Shown one piece after another: positions 14,597-22,910 of a stretch of DNA of 64,000 nt (its first letter is position 1; each line of letters begins with the position of its first letter). The DNA comes from Bryobacterales bacterium. Its GTDB lineage: Bacteria > Acidobacteriota > Terriglobia > Bryobacterales > Bryobacteraceae. The stretch is taken from NCBI GenBank assembly GCA_016716385.1, contig JADJWL010000025.1, positions 558,001-622,000 of the forward strand, in the 5' to 3' direction. The notes beneath the pieces are model-generated. The model worked only from the letters and a program-made list of their open reading frames with translations. It made no database searches and had not been told where the DNA came from. The position numbers and the translations under genes are program-made.

Positions 14597-15292
14597 ATGA
14601 AGCCAGCTTTCTCCGGCTTTCCGCCGGAGGCCATCCGGTTCCTGCGCGATCTCAAGAAGCATAACGACCGCGACTGGTTCCAGCCGCGCAAGGAGCAGTT
14701 CGAGACACAGGTCCGGGCGCCGATGATCTCGCTGGTAGCGGCGCTGCAGGAGGCGTTGCGCGCGGAAGGCCAGGACTACGGGTTCGACGCGAAGAAGTCG
14801 CTGCACCGGATTTACCGGGACACGCGTTTCAGCGCCGACAAGACACCATACAAGAGCCACATCTCGGCTGCGCTGCACCCGGCTTCCGGACGGAGGGACG
14901 AATGCGCGGGCTTCTACGTCGCCATTTCCGGGGAATCGGTCGAGATCGGCGGAGGCATCTATCACCCGCCGGCGCCGCTGCTGCTAACCGTGCGGACCCA
15001 CGTCGCCGCGCATCATGAACGGCTGCGCGCGATCCTCGCGAATCGCACGCTGCACAAACTGATGGGAGAACTCCAGGGCGACAGGCTCACGCGCGTCCCG
15101 AAGGGCTTTGCGGCGGACCATCCGGCCACCGACCTGCTGCGCTACAAGGACTATTTCCTTTATGCGAAGCTGCCGCCCGGCGCCGCAACGCAACCCGACT
15201 TACTCAAAGAGCTGTGGAGGCGGACACGCGCCATGCTGCCCTTGCTCGATTTCCTCAACGAGCCGCTAATCCGGGCAGGCCACCAAGGGTAG
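14597..15292 (+). CDS. DUF2461 family protein
   Basis: This 231-residue protein matches the DUF2461 (TIGR02453) family. Visible signatures are FPPEAIRFLRDLKKHNDRDWFQPRKEQFE at its N-terminus, KSLHRIYRDTRFSADKTPYKSHISAAL in the middle, and GFYVAISGESVEIGGGIYHP. The family is widespread in bacteria and fungi, is single-domain and soluble, and has no established reaction. The conserved R-D-x-R-F-x-x-D-K-x-P-Y-K motif suggests a phosphate- or nucleic-acid-binding site, but this is unproven. It has an SD (GGGAGG) ten bases upstream and is divergent from murB. Its last 38 bases overlap the end of the convergent P1-peptidase gene. Confidence 0.88.
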   Translation: MKPAFSGFPPEAIRFLRDLKKHNDRDWFQPRKEQFETQVRAPMISLVAALQEALRAEGQDYGFDAKKSLHRIYRDTRFSADKTPYKSHISAALHPASGRRDECAGFYVAISGESVEIGGGIYHPPAPLLLTVRTHVAAHHERLRAILANRTLHKLMGELQGDRLTRVPKGFAADHPATDLLRYKDYFLYAKLPPGAATQPDLLKELWRRTRAMLPLLDFLNEPLIRAGHQG

Positions 15293-16229
15293 GGGCGAGC
15301 CGGACAGCGCGCAGGATGCTCGCTGAAACAGCTTCGGCGGCGGCGACTCCCAGCGTGTCGACATCGGCCTGCTCCGCGCCCAGCGAGAGCGCAAAGACGG
15401 TATCGCCGTCCGTGGTCAGGTTGACGGGATAGATGGTGCGCGCCATGCCAAGTTGGGCAAGCTGCGCGAGCTTGGTCGCCTGCTGCTTCGAAAGACGCGC
15501 ATTCGTGGCGACCACGGCGAGGGTGGTGTTCTCGCGCAGGCCGGCATCGGCCCGGGCGGCGCGCAGCCCTTGCTTCAGCATGGCTTCGCCGTCGGCAAAC
15601 TCGAGGCTGTCCGCGTTGCGGCGCGCGCCCGCGACGATGCGTCCGGTGGCCGGGTCGCGGACGTCGCCCACAGCGTTGACAGCCACCAGGGCGGAAACCA
15701 GCACGCCGTCGTAGCCGCCCGAAAGCCGCACCGTCGCCGTCCCCAAGCCCGACTTCATCGCCTGCAACATCCCGAGCAGCTTGCCAACCGTCGCGCCGGT
15801 TCCAGCACCCACCGCGCCTTCCTCGACGGAACCGGCGTACGCCGCCTTTGCCGCCGCTTCGCCCATCTCGCGCGAGGGACGCGCCTTGGCGTCGCCGATG
15901 CCGAGATCGTAGAGGATCGCCGCGGGGACGATCGGCACTCTGGCCGCGCGCGTCGGATAGCCAATGCCTTGCGCCTCGAGGTACCGCCGCACGCCGGATG
16001 CGGCCTCAAGTCCGAACGCCGACCCGCCGGCCAGCACGATTGCGTGCACGCGGTCGGTTATGTGGCCGGGGCTGAGCGTGTCGATCTCTTCGCCCCCGGT
16101 GGCGGAGCCGCGCGCGTCGACACCCCCGACGGCGCCTTCCCCGCAGAGGATCACCGTACACCCGGTGAGCCCTTTGCGATCGGTCGCGTGGCCGACGCGG
16201 ATTCCGGGAATGTCGGTCAGCCCCGCCAT
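15255..16229 (-). CDS. P1 family (S58, DmpA-like) peptidase
   Basis: This 324-residue protein belongs to the S58/DmpA superfamily of self-cleaving N-terminal nucleophile aminopeptidases. It shows TDIPGIRVGHATDRKGLTG at the N-terminus, GVDARGSATGGEEIDTLSPG, and AIVLAGGSAFGLEAASGVRRYL. The conserved GAVGAGTGATVGKL follows, then NTTLAVVATNARLSKQQATKLA near the C-terminus. Family members split into two chains and release N-terminal amino acids or cleave beta-peptides; this cytoplasmic member (no signal) has no known substrate. ATG 16229 lies five bases after the stop of the dehydrogenase gene, so they are co-transcribed. The far longer open frame upstream overlaps that gene and is rejected. Confidence 0.85.
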   Translation of the reverse strand: MAGLTDIPGIRVGHATDRKGLTGCTVILCGEGAVGGVDARGSATGGEEIDTLSPGHITDRVHAIVLAGGSAFGLEAASGVRRYLEAQGIGYPTRAARVPIVPAAILYDLGIGDAKARPSREMGEAAAKAAYAGSVEEGAVGAGTGATVGKLLGMLQAMKSGLGTATVRLSGGYDGVLVSALVAVNAVGDVRDPATGRIVAGARRNADSLEFADGEAMLKQGLRAARADAGLRENTTLAVVATNARLSKQQATKLAQLAQLGMARTIYPVNLTTDGDTVFALSLGAEQADVDTLGVAAAEAVSASILRAVRLAPTLGGLPGLAAR

Positions 16230-16234
16230 GGATG

Positions 16235-17299
16235 TCAGGTCAGGTAGGTGAGCACGGCCGAGGTGACTTCGGACGTGGGCGCCGAACCGCCGAGATCCCG
16301 CGGCAGCGCGTTCGGATTGGCCAGAGCCGCGGCAACGGCGCGCTCGATCGCCTGCCCGGCCTCGTATTCCTCCAGATGCTCCAGCATCTGGCCCGCGCAA
16401 AGGATCGTGGCCAGCGGGTTCACGATGCCTTTGCCCGCGATGTCCGGCGCCGAGCCGTGCACGGGTTCGAACATCGACGGGAAGCGGCGCTGCGGATCGA
16501 GATTGGCCGACGGCGCCAGCCCCATGCTGCCGACCAGAATCGCCGACAGGTCGCTCAGGATGTCCCCGAACAGGTTCGAGCCCACCACGACGTCAAACGA
16601 TTCCGGACGCCGCACGAAGTTCATCGCCGCCGCATCGACGAGCAGCGATTCGGTCTCGATGTCCGGGTACTCGCTGGCGACGGCGCGGAAGGTGCGGTCC
16701 CAGAGCACCATGCTGTAGCCCTGCGCGTTCGATTTCGTAATTGAGCAGACGCGCTTCTTCAGGTTCCGCCGGCGCGCCAGGTCGAAAGCGTACCGGATCA
16801 CCCGCTCGCAGCCGCGCCGCGTGAACACAGACGTCTGGATCGCCACCTCGTCCGGCTGGTGCGAGTAGACGAAGCCGCCCACCTGCGCGTATTCGCCTTC
16901 GGTGTTCTCCCGTACGATCACCATGTCGATTTCGCCCGGCTTCTTCCCGGCGAGTGGCGACTGGACGCCCTCGTAGAGCTTCGCCGGGCGCACGTTCGCG
17001 TATTGATCGAACGCGCGGCGGATCGGCAGCAGCAGGCCGTTCAGCGTGACATTGTCAGGGATGTCCGGGTGGCCGACGGCGCCCAACAGGATCGCGTCCG
17101 ACCCGCTCAGCAGGTCGAGCGCCCCGGCGGGCATCATGTGGCCGTGCTGGAAGTAGAACGCGGCGCCCCATTCGTGGTCGGTGTAGGCAAGGCCGAACCC
17201 GAAGCGGGACGCCACGTGGTCCAGAACGCGCCTGGCTTCGGGAATCACTTCCTGGCCGACGCCGTCGCCGGCGATGACGGAAATCTGGTAGGTCTTCAT
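16235..17299 (-). CDS. Isocitrate/isopropylmalate-family dehydrogenase, tartrate or D-malate type
   Basis: This 354-residue enzyme is a beta-decarboxylating dehydrogenase using NAD and Mg/Mn. It shows ISVIAGDGVGQEVIPEA at the N-terminus, DMVIVRENTEGEYAQVGG, the substrate-arginine region RRGCERVIRYAFDLA and VCSITKSNAQGYSMVLWDRTF. The metal-binding VVVGSNLFGDILSDL and FEPVHGSAPDIAGKG are also present. ITKSNAQ in place of the VDKANVL of LeuB, together with the DRTF segment, favours tartrate dehydrogenase/D-malate dehydrogenase. Being outside a leu operon agrees with that. It follows the DUF1501 gene by 16 bases and precedes the P1 peptidase gene. LeuB activity is the alternative. Confidence 0.82.
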   Translation of the reverse strand: MKTYQISVIAGDGVGQEVIPEARRVLDHVASRFGFGLAYTDHEWGAAFYFQHGHMMPAGALDLLSGSDAILLGAVGHPDIPDNVTLNGLLLPIRRAFDQYANVRPAKLYEGVQSPLAGKKPGEIDMVIVRENTEGEYAQVGGFVYSHQPDEVAIQTSVFTRRGCERVIRYAFDLARRRNLKKRVCSITKSNAQGYSMVLWDRTFRAVASEYPDIETESLLVDAAAMNFVRRPESFDVVVGSNLFGDILSDLSAILVGSMGLAPSANLDPQRRFPSMFEPVHGSAPDIAGKGIVNPLATILCAGQMLEHLEEYEAGQAIERAVAAALANPNALPRDLGGSAPTSEVTSAVLTYLT

Positions 17300-17315
17300 G
17301 AGTTGTTGGGAGATG

Positions 17316-18752
17316 TCAGGAAACGATCTGCGGGATGAGTTCCCCGTAAACGTCGGTGAGGCGCATCTCGCGACCATTGTAGCGGTAGGTGAGCCGCGTA
17401 TGGTCGAGGCCGAGCAAGTGGAGCATGGTGGCGTGCAGATCGTGCACGGCAACCGGCTGCTGTTCGGCCTTGTAGCCGAACTCGTCGCTGGCCCCGATCA
17501 CCTGCCCGCCGCGGATGCCGGCGCCCGCCATCCAGATGGTCATCGTGCCTGGGTTGTGGTCGCGGCCGATGCCGCGCTGGGAGATTGGCATGCGCCCGAA
17601 CTCGCCGTGCCACACCACGAGTGTGGAATCGAGCAGGCCCCGGGCTTTGAGGTCGGCAATCAGCGCGGCAATCGGCCGATCGACCGCGGCGGCGTTGCGC
17701 GAGTGGTTCGTCTTGACGTCGCCGTGCGCGTCCCAGGTGTCGGTGTTCTGGTTGCCGAGTCCCCCGTGGAAAAGCTGTACGAAGCGGACACCGCGCTCCA
17801 CCAGACGCCGGGCCATCAGGCACTGGCGGGCGAAGGGTCCGGTGGTGTCGTCGTCGAGGCCGTACAGCTTCCGCGTCGCGGGCGATTCGCGATCCACATC
17901 GACCGCTTCCGGCGCGCAGCCTTGCATGCGGTAGGCGAGCTCGTACGAGGTGATGCGCGCGTTCAATTCGGAATGGCCGGGATGGCGTGCCAGGTCTTGC
18001 TCATTGAGCTTGGCCAACAGGGCGAGCCGCGCACGCTGCTCCTCCGCGCCGATGCCGAGTGCGGGCTTCAGGTCAAGGATCGGATCGCCCTTGGAGCGGA
18101 ACACCGTGCCCTGGTAGGCGGCGGGCATGAACCCGGCGGTCCAGTTCGCCGGACCGCCGAACGGTCCGCCGCGGGCGTCGTACAACACAACGAATCCGGG
18201 CAGGTTCTGATTCTCCGTGCCGAGGCCGTAGCTGACCCACGACCCGACGCTCGGGTGGCCCATGCGGATCACGCCCGAGGCCAGCTCATAGTGCGCCTGG
18301 ACATGGTCGTTCGACTTGCCGAAGACCGAGCGGATGAACGCGAGATCGTCGACACGTTCGGCGAGACGCGGGAAGATCTCCGAGACCGGCATGCCGCTCG
18401 CGCCATACTGCCGGAAGCGGAACGGGCTCGGCATGAGCGGACCGGGATGCCCTTGGCGCACGACGATCTGCCCCTTGCCCGTCAGGGGCTGGCCGGCGTA
18501 CTTGTCGAGGGCCGGTTTGGGGTCGAACGTGTCGACCTGGCTCACGCCACCGCTCATGAACAGCGAGATCACGGCTTTGGCGCGCGGCTTGTGGTGCGGG
18601 GGCTTCGGCGCAAACAACGTGGACGGTCCCGGCGCGGCCGCGTCGCAGGCGAGCAACCCGTCGGCCGCCAGCAGCGAGGTGAGCGCGACGCCGCTGACAC
18701 CCCCTCCCGCCCGGAAGAGGAACTCGCGGCGCGACTGGAAGCGCTTCGCCAT
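17316..18752 (-). CDS. DUF1501 Tat-exported protein
   Basis: This 478-residue protein begins MAKRFQSRREFLFRAGGGVSG, a clear twin-arginine signal. The body matches DUF1501: AKAVISLFMSGGVSQVDTFDPKPAL, RLAERVDDLAFIRSVFGKSNDHVQA, VGSWVSYGLGTENQNLPGFVV and RGVRFVQLFHGGLGNQNTDTWD. The C-terminal WHGEFGRMPISQ and GRDHNPGTMTIWMAGAGIRGG resemble alkaline-phosphatase-fold metal ligands. DUF1501 genes are nearly always next to PSCyt1-DUF1553 genes, as here (3-base gap), in Planctomycetota and Acidobacteriota. The pair is thought to act on complex extracellular carbohydrate or other polymers, with no proven reaction. It is presumably expressed from the DUF1553 promoter. Confidence 0.92.
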   Translation of the reverse strand: MAKRFQSRREFLFRAGGGVSGVALTSLLAADGLLACDAAAPGPSTLFAPKPPHHKPRAKAVISLFMSGGVSQVDTFDPKPALDKYAGQPLTGKGQIVVRQGHPGPLMPSPFRFRQYGASGMPVSEIFPRLAERVDDLAFIRSVFGKSNDHVQAHYELASGVIRMGHPSVGSWVSYGLGTENQNLPGFVVLYDARGGPFGGPANWTAGFMPAAYQGTVFRSKGDPILDLKPALGIGAEEQRARLALLAKLNEQDLARHPGHSELNARITSYELAYRMQGCAPEAVDVDRESPATRKLYGLDDDTTGPFARQCLMARRLVERGVRFVQLFHGGLGNQNTDTWDAHGDVKTNHSRNAAAVDRPIAALIADLKARGLLDSTLVVWHGEFGRMPISQRGIGRDHNPGTMTIWMAGAGIRGGQVIGASDEFGYKAEQQPVAVHDLHATMLHLLGLDHTRLTYRYNGREMRLTDVYGELIPQIVS

Positions 18753-18755
18753 CGC

Positions 18756-21350
18756 TCACCTCAGATACAGAAACTCGTTCAGGTTGAACAGCACGTGCGC
18801 GAACGCCGCAAGGTCGCGGGTGCGCAGGAAGTCGAGGGCGAGTGCGCGCTCCTCGTCACGCGGTGGACGGGCGAGCGCCAACTGGTAGGCGAGCTCGATC
18901 TGCCGCCCGGGATCCGGTCCGGCGGTCTCGCGCACGCGTCCGGCGAACAGCACTGCCTGGTTCAGCACGAACTCGTTGTTGAGCAGTGTCAGCGCCTGGG
19001 TCGGCACGGTGGAGACGTTGCGGCGGGCGCAGGAAGCGTTCTGGTCCGGCAGATCGAAGACTTCGAACAGCGGGAACGGCAGCCCGCGCTTGCGGTAGAC
19101 GTAGACGCTGCGGCGCCACGTCACCGGACCATCGGGCTGATTCCGCCAGATGCCGTGCCGCATCGATGCGAGGATGTCTTCGGGCAGCGGCGGGAAGACG
19201 GCGGGTCCGCCGATCTCACGGTTCAATGCTCCGCTGACCGCCAGCATCGAGTCGCGGACGGCTTCGGCTTCGAGGCGCTGCATCGGGAAACGCCACAGCA
19301 GCCGGTTGCCCGGATCACGTTCGAGGTGGGCCGGCGTGGCGAAGCCCGACGCCATCTGGTAGGCCTCGGAGGTCATGATGAGGCGGTGCATGGCTTTGAC
19401 GCTCCAACCCTGGCGGACGAACTCGACGGCCAGCCAGTCGAGGAGTTCGGGGTGCGTGGGCGCTTCGCCGCTCTTGCCGAAGTTGTCCGGCGCCGGGACG
19501 ATACCGCGTCCGAAATGGTGGTGCCAGATGCGGTTCGCCATGACGCGCGCGGTCAGCGGGTGGTCGGGCGCCGTCAGCCACTCGGCGAGGGCGCGGCGGC
19601 GGCCGGAGGTCTTGCTGTGAGCCGGCGGCAGCTCGACCGGCGGTTCGCCGCGTACCAGCACCTGCGGGAAGCCTGGGCTCATCCGCGACCCGCGGCTGTG
19701 CAGGTCGCCGCGTATCAGGAAGTAGGATGGCGGAGGAACGTAGCGCCCGGGTCCCTGGTGCAGGAAGCTGCCGTCAGTGGCTTCCTGCTGAACGCCTTTA
19801 CCGGGAGCGGGTTCGTCCCCGGGGCCGAGCGGAGCGAACCGGTAATCGCCGTCCGTGATCCCCATCGCCACGGGAATTGGCGCCGGGCGCTCGCGCTCGA
19901 TGCGCGCAATCTCCTGATCGAGCGCGGCCAGACGGTCGCGGTCCCCGTCGCTGGCGATCTTCAGGATCTCGCTGCGCGAGGCGCCGGTCGTGCGGATCAC
20001 CTGTCCGGCCAGGAGTTGCTCGCCCTCCGTCCGTTCTGCTTCGGGCTTGGCGATCGCCCGCTGCACGTGCCCCGGATAGCCCTTGTACTTCTCCGCCTTC
20101 ACGGCATTCCGGTACGGCTGCTCGATCCGCGCGACCTCGGCCTTCAACGGCGCCGTCTTCGCCTCGACCGCCTCGACCCCAGCACGGTACGCTTCGGCCT
20201 CTTCGCGCGAGGTGAGCGGATGCTCCACCTCGACGTACCCGAACAACGACGCCTGGAGCTTGTAGTAATCCTTCTGCGGGATGGGATCGAACTTATGATC
20301 GTGGCAGCGGGCGCATTGGACCGACAGCCCGAGAATCCCGCGCCCGATGGTCGCGATCATGTCGTCGAGGTACTCGAAGCGGAACTCCGGGTTGTCTTTC
20401 TCGCGGAAAGCCACCTTGGCATGGTTCAGCAGGAAGCCCGTCGCGGTCAGGGTCTCGGGCGTCACCGAATCCAATTCGTCGCCCGCAAGCTGTTCGGCGA
20501 GGAAGACATTGTAAGGCTTGTCCTGGTTGAACGAGTGGACGACGTAATCGCGGTAGCGGTAGGCGTGGGGGCGGTGGCGGTCGTGCTCGAAGCCGCTCGA
20601 GTCCGCGTAGCGGGCTACGTCCAGCCAGTGCCGGCCCCAGCGCTCTCCGTAATGCGGCGACCCGAGCAGGCGGTCGATCGCATTCTGCCAGGCTTCGGAG
20701 GAGCGGTCGGCCAGGAACTGCTCAATGTCCGGTGGGGACGGCGGGATTCCGGTCAGATCGAGAGAAGCGCGCCGCAGGAGAGTACGACGATCGGCATGAG
20801 GAGCCGGCGCGAGGCTGGCGCGGCGGACTTCGAGCAGGCGGTCGATGGGATGGCCAAACCGCTCTGACACCGGCACCACGGGACGGACGGGCGGGCGGAA
20901 CGCCCAGTGGTCGCGGGCTCCGGGCGGCAGCGGGGTGTCTTCGAGCGCCGCCAGTTGTGCTCGTGCGGCGCCGGGGCCGGCGGCGGGCGCGGTGTCCCAG
21001 GGCGCGCCCTGCTCGATCCAGCGGCGGATGGCGTCGATGGCCGCATCAGGCAGCGCGCCCTCCAGCGGCATCCGCGGCTTCTCGTGACCGGCGACGAGCT
21101 TGTAGAGCCGGCTGGACGCGGGGTCGCCCGGCACCAGGACAGGTCCCTTTTCGCCGCCGCGCAGGGCGGACTCCCGCGTGCGCAGGTCGAGGCGGGCGAG
21201 CTGGACCGCCCCACCGTGACAGTTCCAGCAACTCTTCTCAAGGACGGGACGGACCTCACGCGTGAAAAGCGCGACGCCCTCCTCCGCCGGTGCGGCGGAG
21301 ACGAGAGCCAGGACCAGGATGACGGCTCGAGCGGGCACGGCTTCAGCCAC
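18756..21350 (-). CDS. PSCyt1-DUF1549-DUF1553 exported cytochrome-like protein
   Basis: This protein of about 864 residues has an N-terminal export signal and then a PSCyt1 domain. FTREVRPVLEKSCWNCHGG contains the heme motif CWNCH, and GHEKPRMPLEG carries the axial-Met region. DUF1549 follows, with LTGIPPSPPDIEQFL, RWGRHWLDVARYADSSGFEHD and a second heme-like motif CARCHDHKFDPI. A coiled-coil linker follows, then DUF1553 (RVMANRIWHHHFGRGIV, LDWLAVEFVRQGWSVKAMHRLI, VPTQALTLLNNEFV). It is the upstream partner of the DUF1501 gene. GTG 21350 is chosen because TATAAT lies at 21367-21362; GTG 21338 or TTG 21362 are alternatives. Function is unproven; periplasmic redox-linked degradation is suggested for the family. 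Confidence 0.9.
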   Translation of the reverse strand: MAEAVPARAVILVLALVSAAPAEEGVALFTREVRPVLEKSCWNCHGGAVQLARLDLRTRESALRGGEKGPVLVPGDPASSRLYKLVAGHEKPRMPLEGALPDAAIDAIRRWIEQGAPWDTAPAAGPGAARAQLAALEDTPLPPGARDHWAFRPPVRPVVPVSERFGHPIDRLLEVRRASLAPAPHADRRTLLRRASLDLTGIPPSPPDIEQFLADRSSEAWQNAIDRLLGSPHYGERWGRHWLDVARYADSSGFEHDRHRPHAYRYRDYVVHSFNQDKPYNVFLAEQLAGDELDSVTPETLTATGFLLNHAKVAFREKDNPEFRFEYLDDMIATIGRGILGLSVQCARCHDHKFDPIPQKDYYKLQASLFGYVEVEHPLTSREEAEAYRAGVEAVEAKTAPLKAEVARIEQPYRNAVKAEKYKGYPGHVQRAIAKPEAERTEGEQLLAGQVIRTTGASRSEILKIASDGDRDRLAALDQEIARIERERPAPIPVAMGITDGDYRFAPLGPGDEPAPGKGVQQEATDGSFLHQGPGRYVPPPSYFLIRGDLHSRGSRMSPGFPQVLVRGEPPVELPPAHSKTSGRRRALAEWLTAPDHPLTARVMANRIWHHHFGRGIVPAPDNFGKSGEAPTHPELLDWLAVEFVRQGWSVKAMHRLIMTSEAYQMASGFATPAHLERDPGNRLLWRFPMQRLEAEAVRDSMLAVSGALNREIGGPAVFPPLPEDILASMRHGIWRNQPDGPVTWRRSVYVYRKRGLPFPLFEVFDLPDQNASCARRNVSTVPTQALTLLNNEFVLNQAVLFAGRVRETAGPDPGRQIELAYQLALARPPRDEERALALDFLRTRDLAAFAHVLFNLNEFLYLR

Positions 21351-21373
21351 TCCGTGCGGCAATTATATATCGG

Positions 21374-22225
21374 TCAGGCGCCCTGCGGATAGCAGCCCAG
21401 TACGTGCAGGAAGTCGGCCAGTTCTCCCAGGTGGCGCAGCGCGTTCTGAACCGGAGGGTCGTCGGTGTGTCCGTGGAAGTCAAGGTAGAAGAGGTATTCC
21501 CACGGCTTCCCCCGCAAGGGGCGAGACTCGACTTTGGCCAGGTTCAGGTCGCGCAGGGCGAACGCCGACAAGGCGCGAAACAAGGCTCCGGGAACGTTGC
21601 GGGTCGAAAAGACGAGGGAGGTCTTCCAGGGGATCGCGGCGTCCGGTTTCGGTCCGTGACGCCGGACCCATTCCGGCCGGCGCAGCAGGAAGAACCGCGT
21701 GAAGTTGTGGGGGTCGTCTTCGATGGAACGCCGGAGAATCCGAGCCCCGTAAGTCTCGGCGGCGCCCGCCGAGGCGATGGCCGCGGCATCTGTGAGCCCC
21801 TCCTCCATCAGCATCTTCACGCTGCCGGCGGTGTCGTAGAAGGGAGCGCGTTCCAATTCGGGATTGGCTTCGAAGAAACGAAGACACTGGTTCAACGCCA
21901 CCGGATGGGAGTACACCCGCCGCACCTTGCGCAGGGTAACTCCAGGAGGAGCAATCAGATTGTGGACGATGCGGACGCTTGTCTCGGCGACGATCGGCAG
22001 CTTGTAGCGGAGCAGCAGATCGTAGTTCTCATGCACCGATCCGGCCAAAGTGTTCTCAATTGGAACAACTGTGGCAGAAACGCGACGCTGGGCCAGTGCC
22101 TCGAAGATGTCCTCGAAGCGGGAACAGGGACAGACCTCGACGTCCTTGCCCAGGAATTGCCGGGCGGCCTGTTCGCTGAAAGCTCCGCGGGCTCCCTGGA
22201 AGGCGGCGATCTCACTCCGTGGCAT
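21374..22225 (-). CDS. pheA: Prephenate dehydratase PheA
   Basis: This 283-residue monofunctional prephenate dehydratase converts prephenate to phenylpyruvate for phenylalanine synthesis. The N-terminus IAAFQGARGAFSEQAARQF and the segment ATVVPIENTLAGSVHENYDLL form the catalytic lobe. DDPHNFTRFFLL carries the catalytic Thr-Arg-Phe motif. A C-terminal ACT domain (KTSLVFSTRNVPGALFRALSAF, ESRPLRGKPWEYLFYLDF) gives Phe feedback control; the ESRP motif is the known Phe-binding signature. No chorismate mutase domain is fused. Its start overlaps the ubiX stop by 14 bases, so the two share a transcript. Confidence 0.95.
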   Translation of the reverse strand: MPRSEIAAFQGARGAFSEQAARQFLGKDVEVCPCSRFEDIFEALAQRRVSATVVPIENTLAGSVHENYDLLLRYKLPIVAETSVRIVHNLIAPPGVTLRKVRRVYSHPVALNQCLRFFEANPELERAPFYDTAGSVKMLMEEGLTDAAAIASAGAAETYGARILRRSIEDDPHNFTRFFLLRRPEWVRRHGPKPDAAIPWKTSLVFSTRNVPGALFRALSAFALRDLNLAKVESRPLRGKPWEYLFYLDFHGHTDDPPVQNALRHLGELADFLHVLGCYPQGA

Positions 22226-22796
22226 CTTGTCTCCTTGGCGGACCGTCCCAGCGGCGCGTCGTGTCCTCGGGAAGGTCCAGTAGATCTAGAACCCTGTCGA
22301 CGCAATGGTCGACCAAATCCATGATCGTCTCCGGCTGATTGTAGAACCCTGGCACGGGTGGCGCGATGATGGCTCCCATTTCAGCCAAGGCCACCATGGT
22401 CCGGAGGTGACCGAGATGGAAAGGCATCTCGCGCACCATCAGGATCAGCTTGCGGCGCTCTTTGAGCGTCACGTCGGCGGCCCGCACGAGCAGATTGGAG
22501 CTGATGCCATGGGCAATCGCCGACATCGAGTGAATCGAGCAAGGGGCCACAACCATGCCGTCCGTGCGAAACGAACCGGAAGCCAGCCGGCATCCGATGT
22601 CTTCCATGCGGTAGGACTCGGTGGCAAGCGCCCGCACGTCGGCGGCGAGCCGGCCGGTCTCGAGGTGGAGAGTCTTCTCCGCCGACCGGGTCAGGATCAG
22701 GTGCGTCTCCACCGACGGACGCGTTTGCAGCTTCTCCAGCAGCCGCAGCCCGTAGATGACGCCGCTAGCGCCGCTCATGGCGACGATCAGTTTCAA
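22212..22796 (-). CDS. ubiX: UbiX-type flavin prenyltransferase
   Basis: UbiX joins dimethylallyl phosphate to FMN to make prenyl-FMN, the cofactor of UbiD decarboxylases. The 194-residue protein shows LIVAMSGASGVIYGLRLLEKL with the FMN-binding Ser and Gly-Ala-Ser. It also has SGSFRTDGMVVAPCSIHSMSAIAHG, NLLVRAADVTLKERRKLILMVREMPF and EMGAIIAPPVPGFYNQP, all diagnostic. I place the start at TTG 22796 because an AGGAGG-type SD lies about eight bases upstream; the frame is open to ATG 22859, but that adds a non-conserved 21 residues. No ubiD is in the window. It is divergent from a LexA-like regulator, with a palindrome between them that could control it. Confidence 0.92.
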   Translation of the reverse strand: MKLIVAMSGASGVIYGLRLLEKLQTRPSVETHLILTRSAEKTLHLETGRLAADVRALATESYRMEDIGCRLASGSFRTDGMVVAPCSIHSMSAIAHGISSNLLVRAADVTLKERRKLILMVREMPFHLGHLRTMVALAEMGAIIAPPVPGFYNQPETIMDLVDHCVDRVLDLLDLPEDTTRRWDGPPRRQDATE

Positions 22797-22818
22797 ATCC
22801 GCCCCCTCCTTCGGATGC

Positions 22819-22840
22819 GTTGTTCCGAAAACAGAACAAC
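22819..22840. promoter_or_regulatory. Inverted repeat, candidate operator between ubiX and LexA-like regulator
   Basis: GTTGTTC and GAACAAC form perfect 7-base arms separated by eight bases (CGAAAACA). The repeat sits about 23 bases upstream of the ubiX SD-linked start and 42 bases before the divergent regulator's -10. GAAC-N-GTTC type half-sites resemble LexA/phage-repressor operators. A transcribed hairpin in the ubiX leader is the other possibility. Confidence 0.45.
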
Positions 22841-22881
22841 TTTCCCTTCTTGCGCCCATACGGAAACCAACTCTCCTCCGG

Positions 22882-22887
22882 TATAAT
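22882..22887 (+). promoter_or_regulatory. -10 element of LexA-like regulator gene
   Basis: A perfect TATAAT on the plus strand lies 23 bases before GTG 22911, predicting a leader of about 16 bases. No good -35 box is seen at the standard spacing. Confidence 0.45.
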
Positions 22888-22910
22888 TCAGGGATCGGAT
22901 TGGCCTCACG

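Noticed and set aside
17298..20867. Long plus-strand open frame of about 1190 codons
   Set aside because: It lies antisense to the DUF1501 and DUF1553 genes. The translation is Arg/Val/His-rich without domains, which is a GC-rich shadow of a real gene in codon-complementary frame.
22819..22840. Inverted repeat as a rho-independent terminator
   Set aside because: It lies between two divergent starts, has AT-rich arms and no T-tract, so an operator or leader hairpin is more likely.
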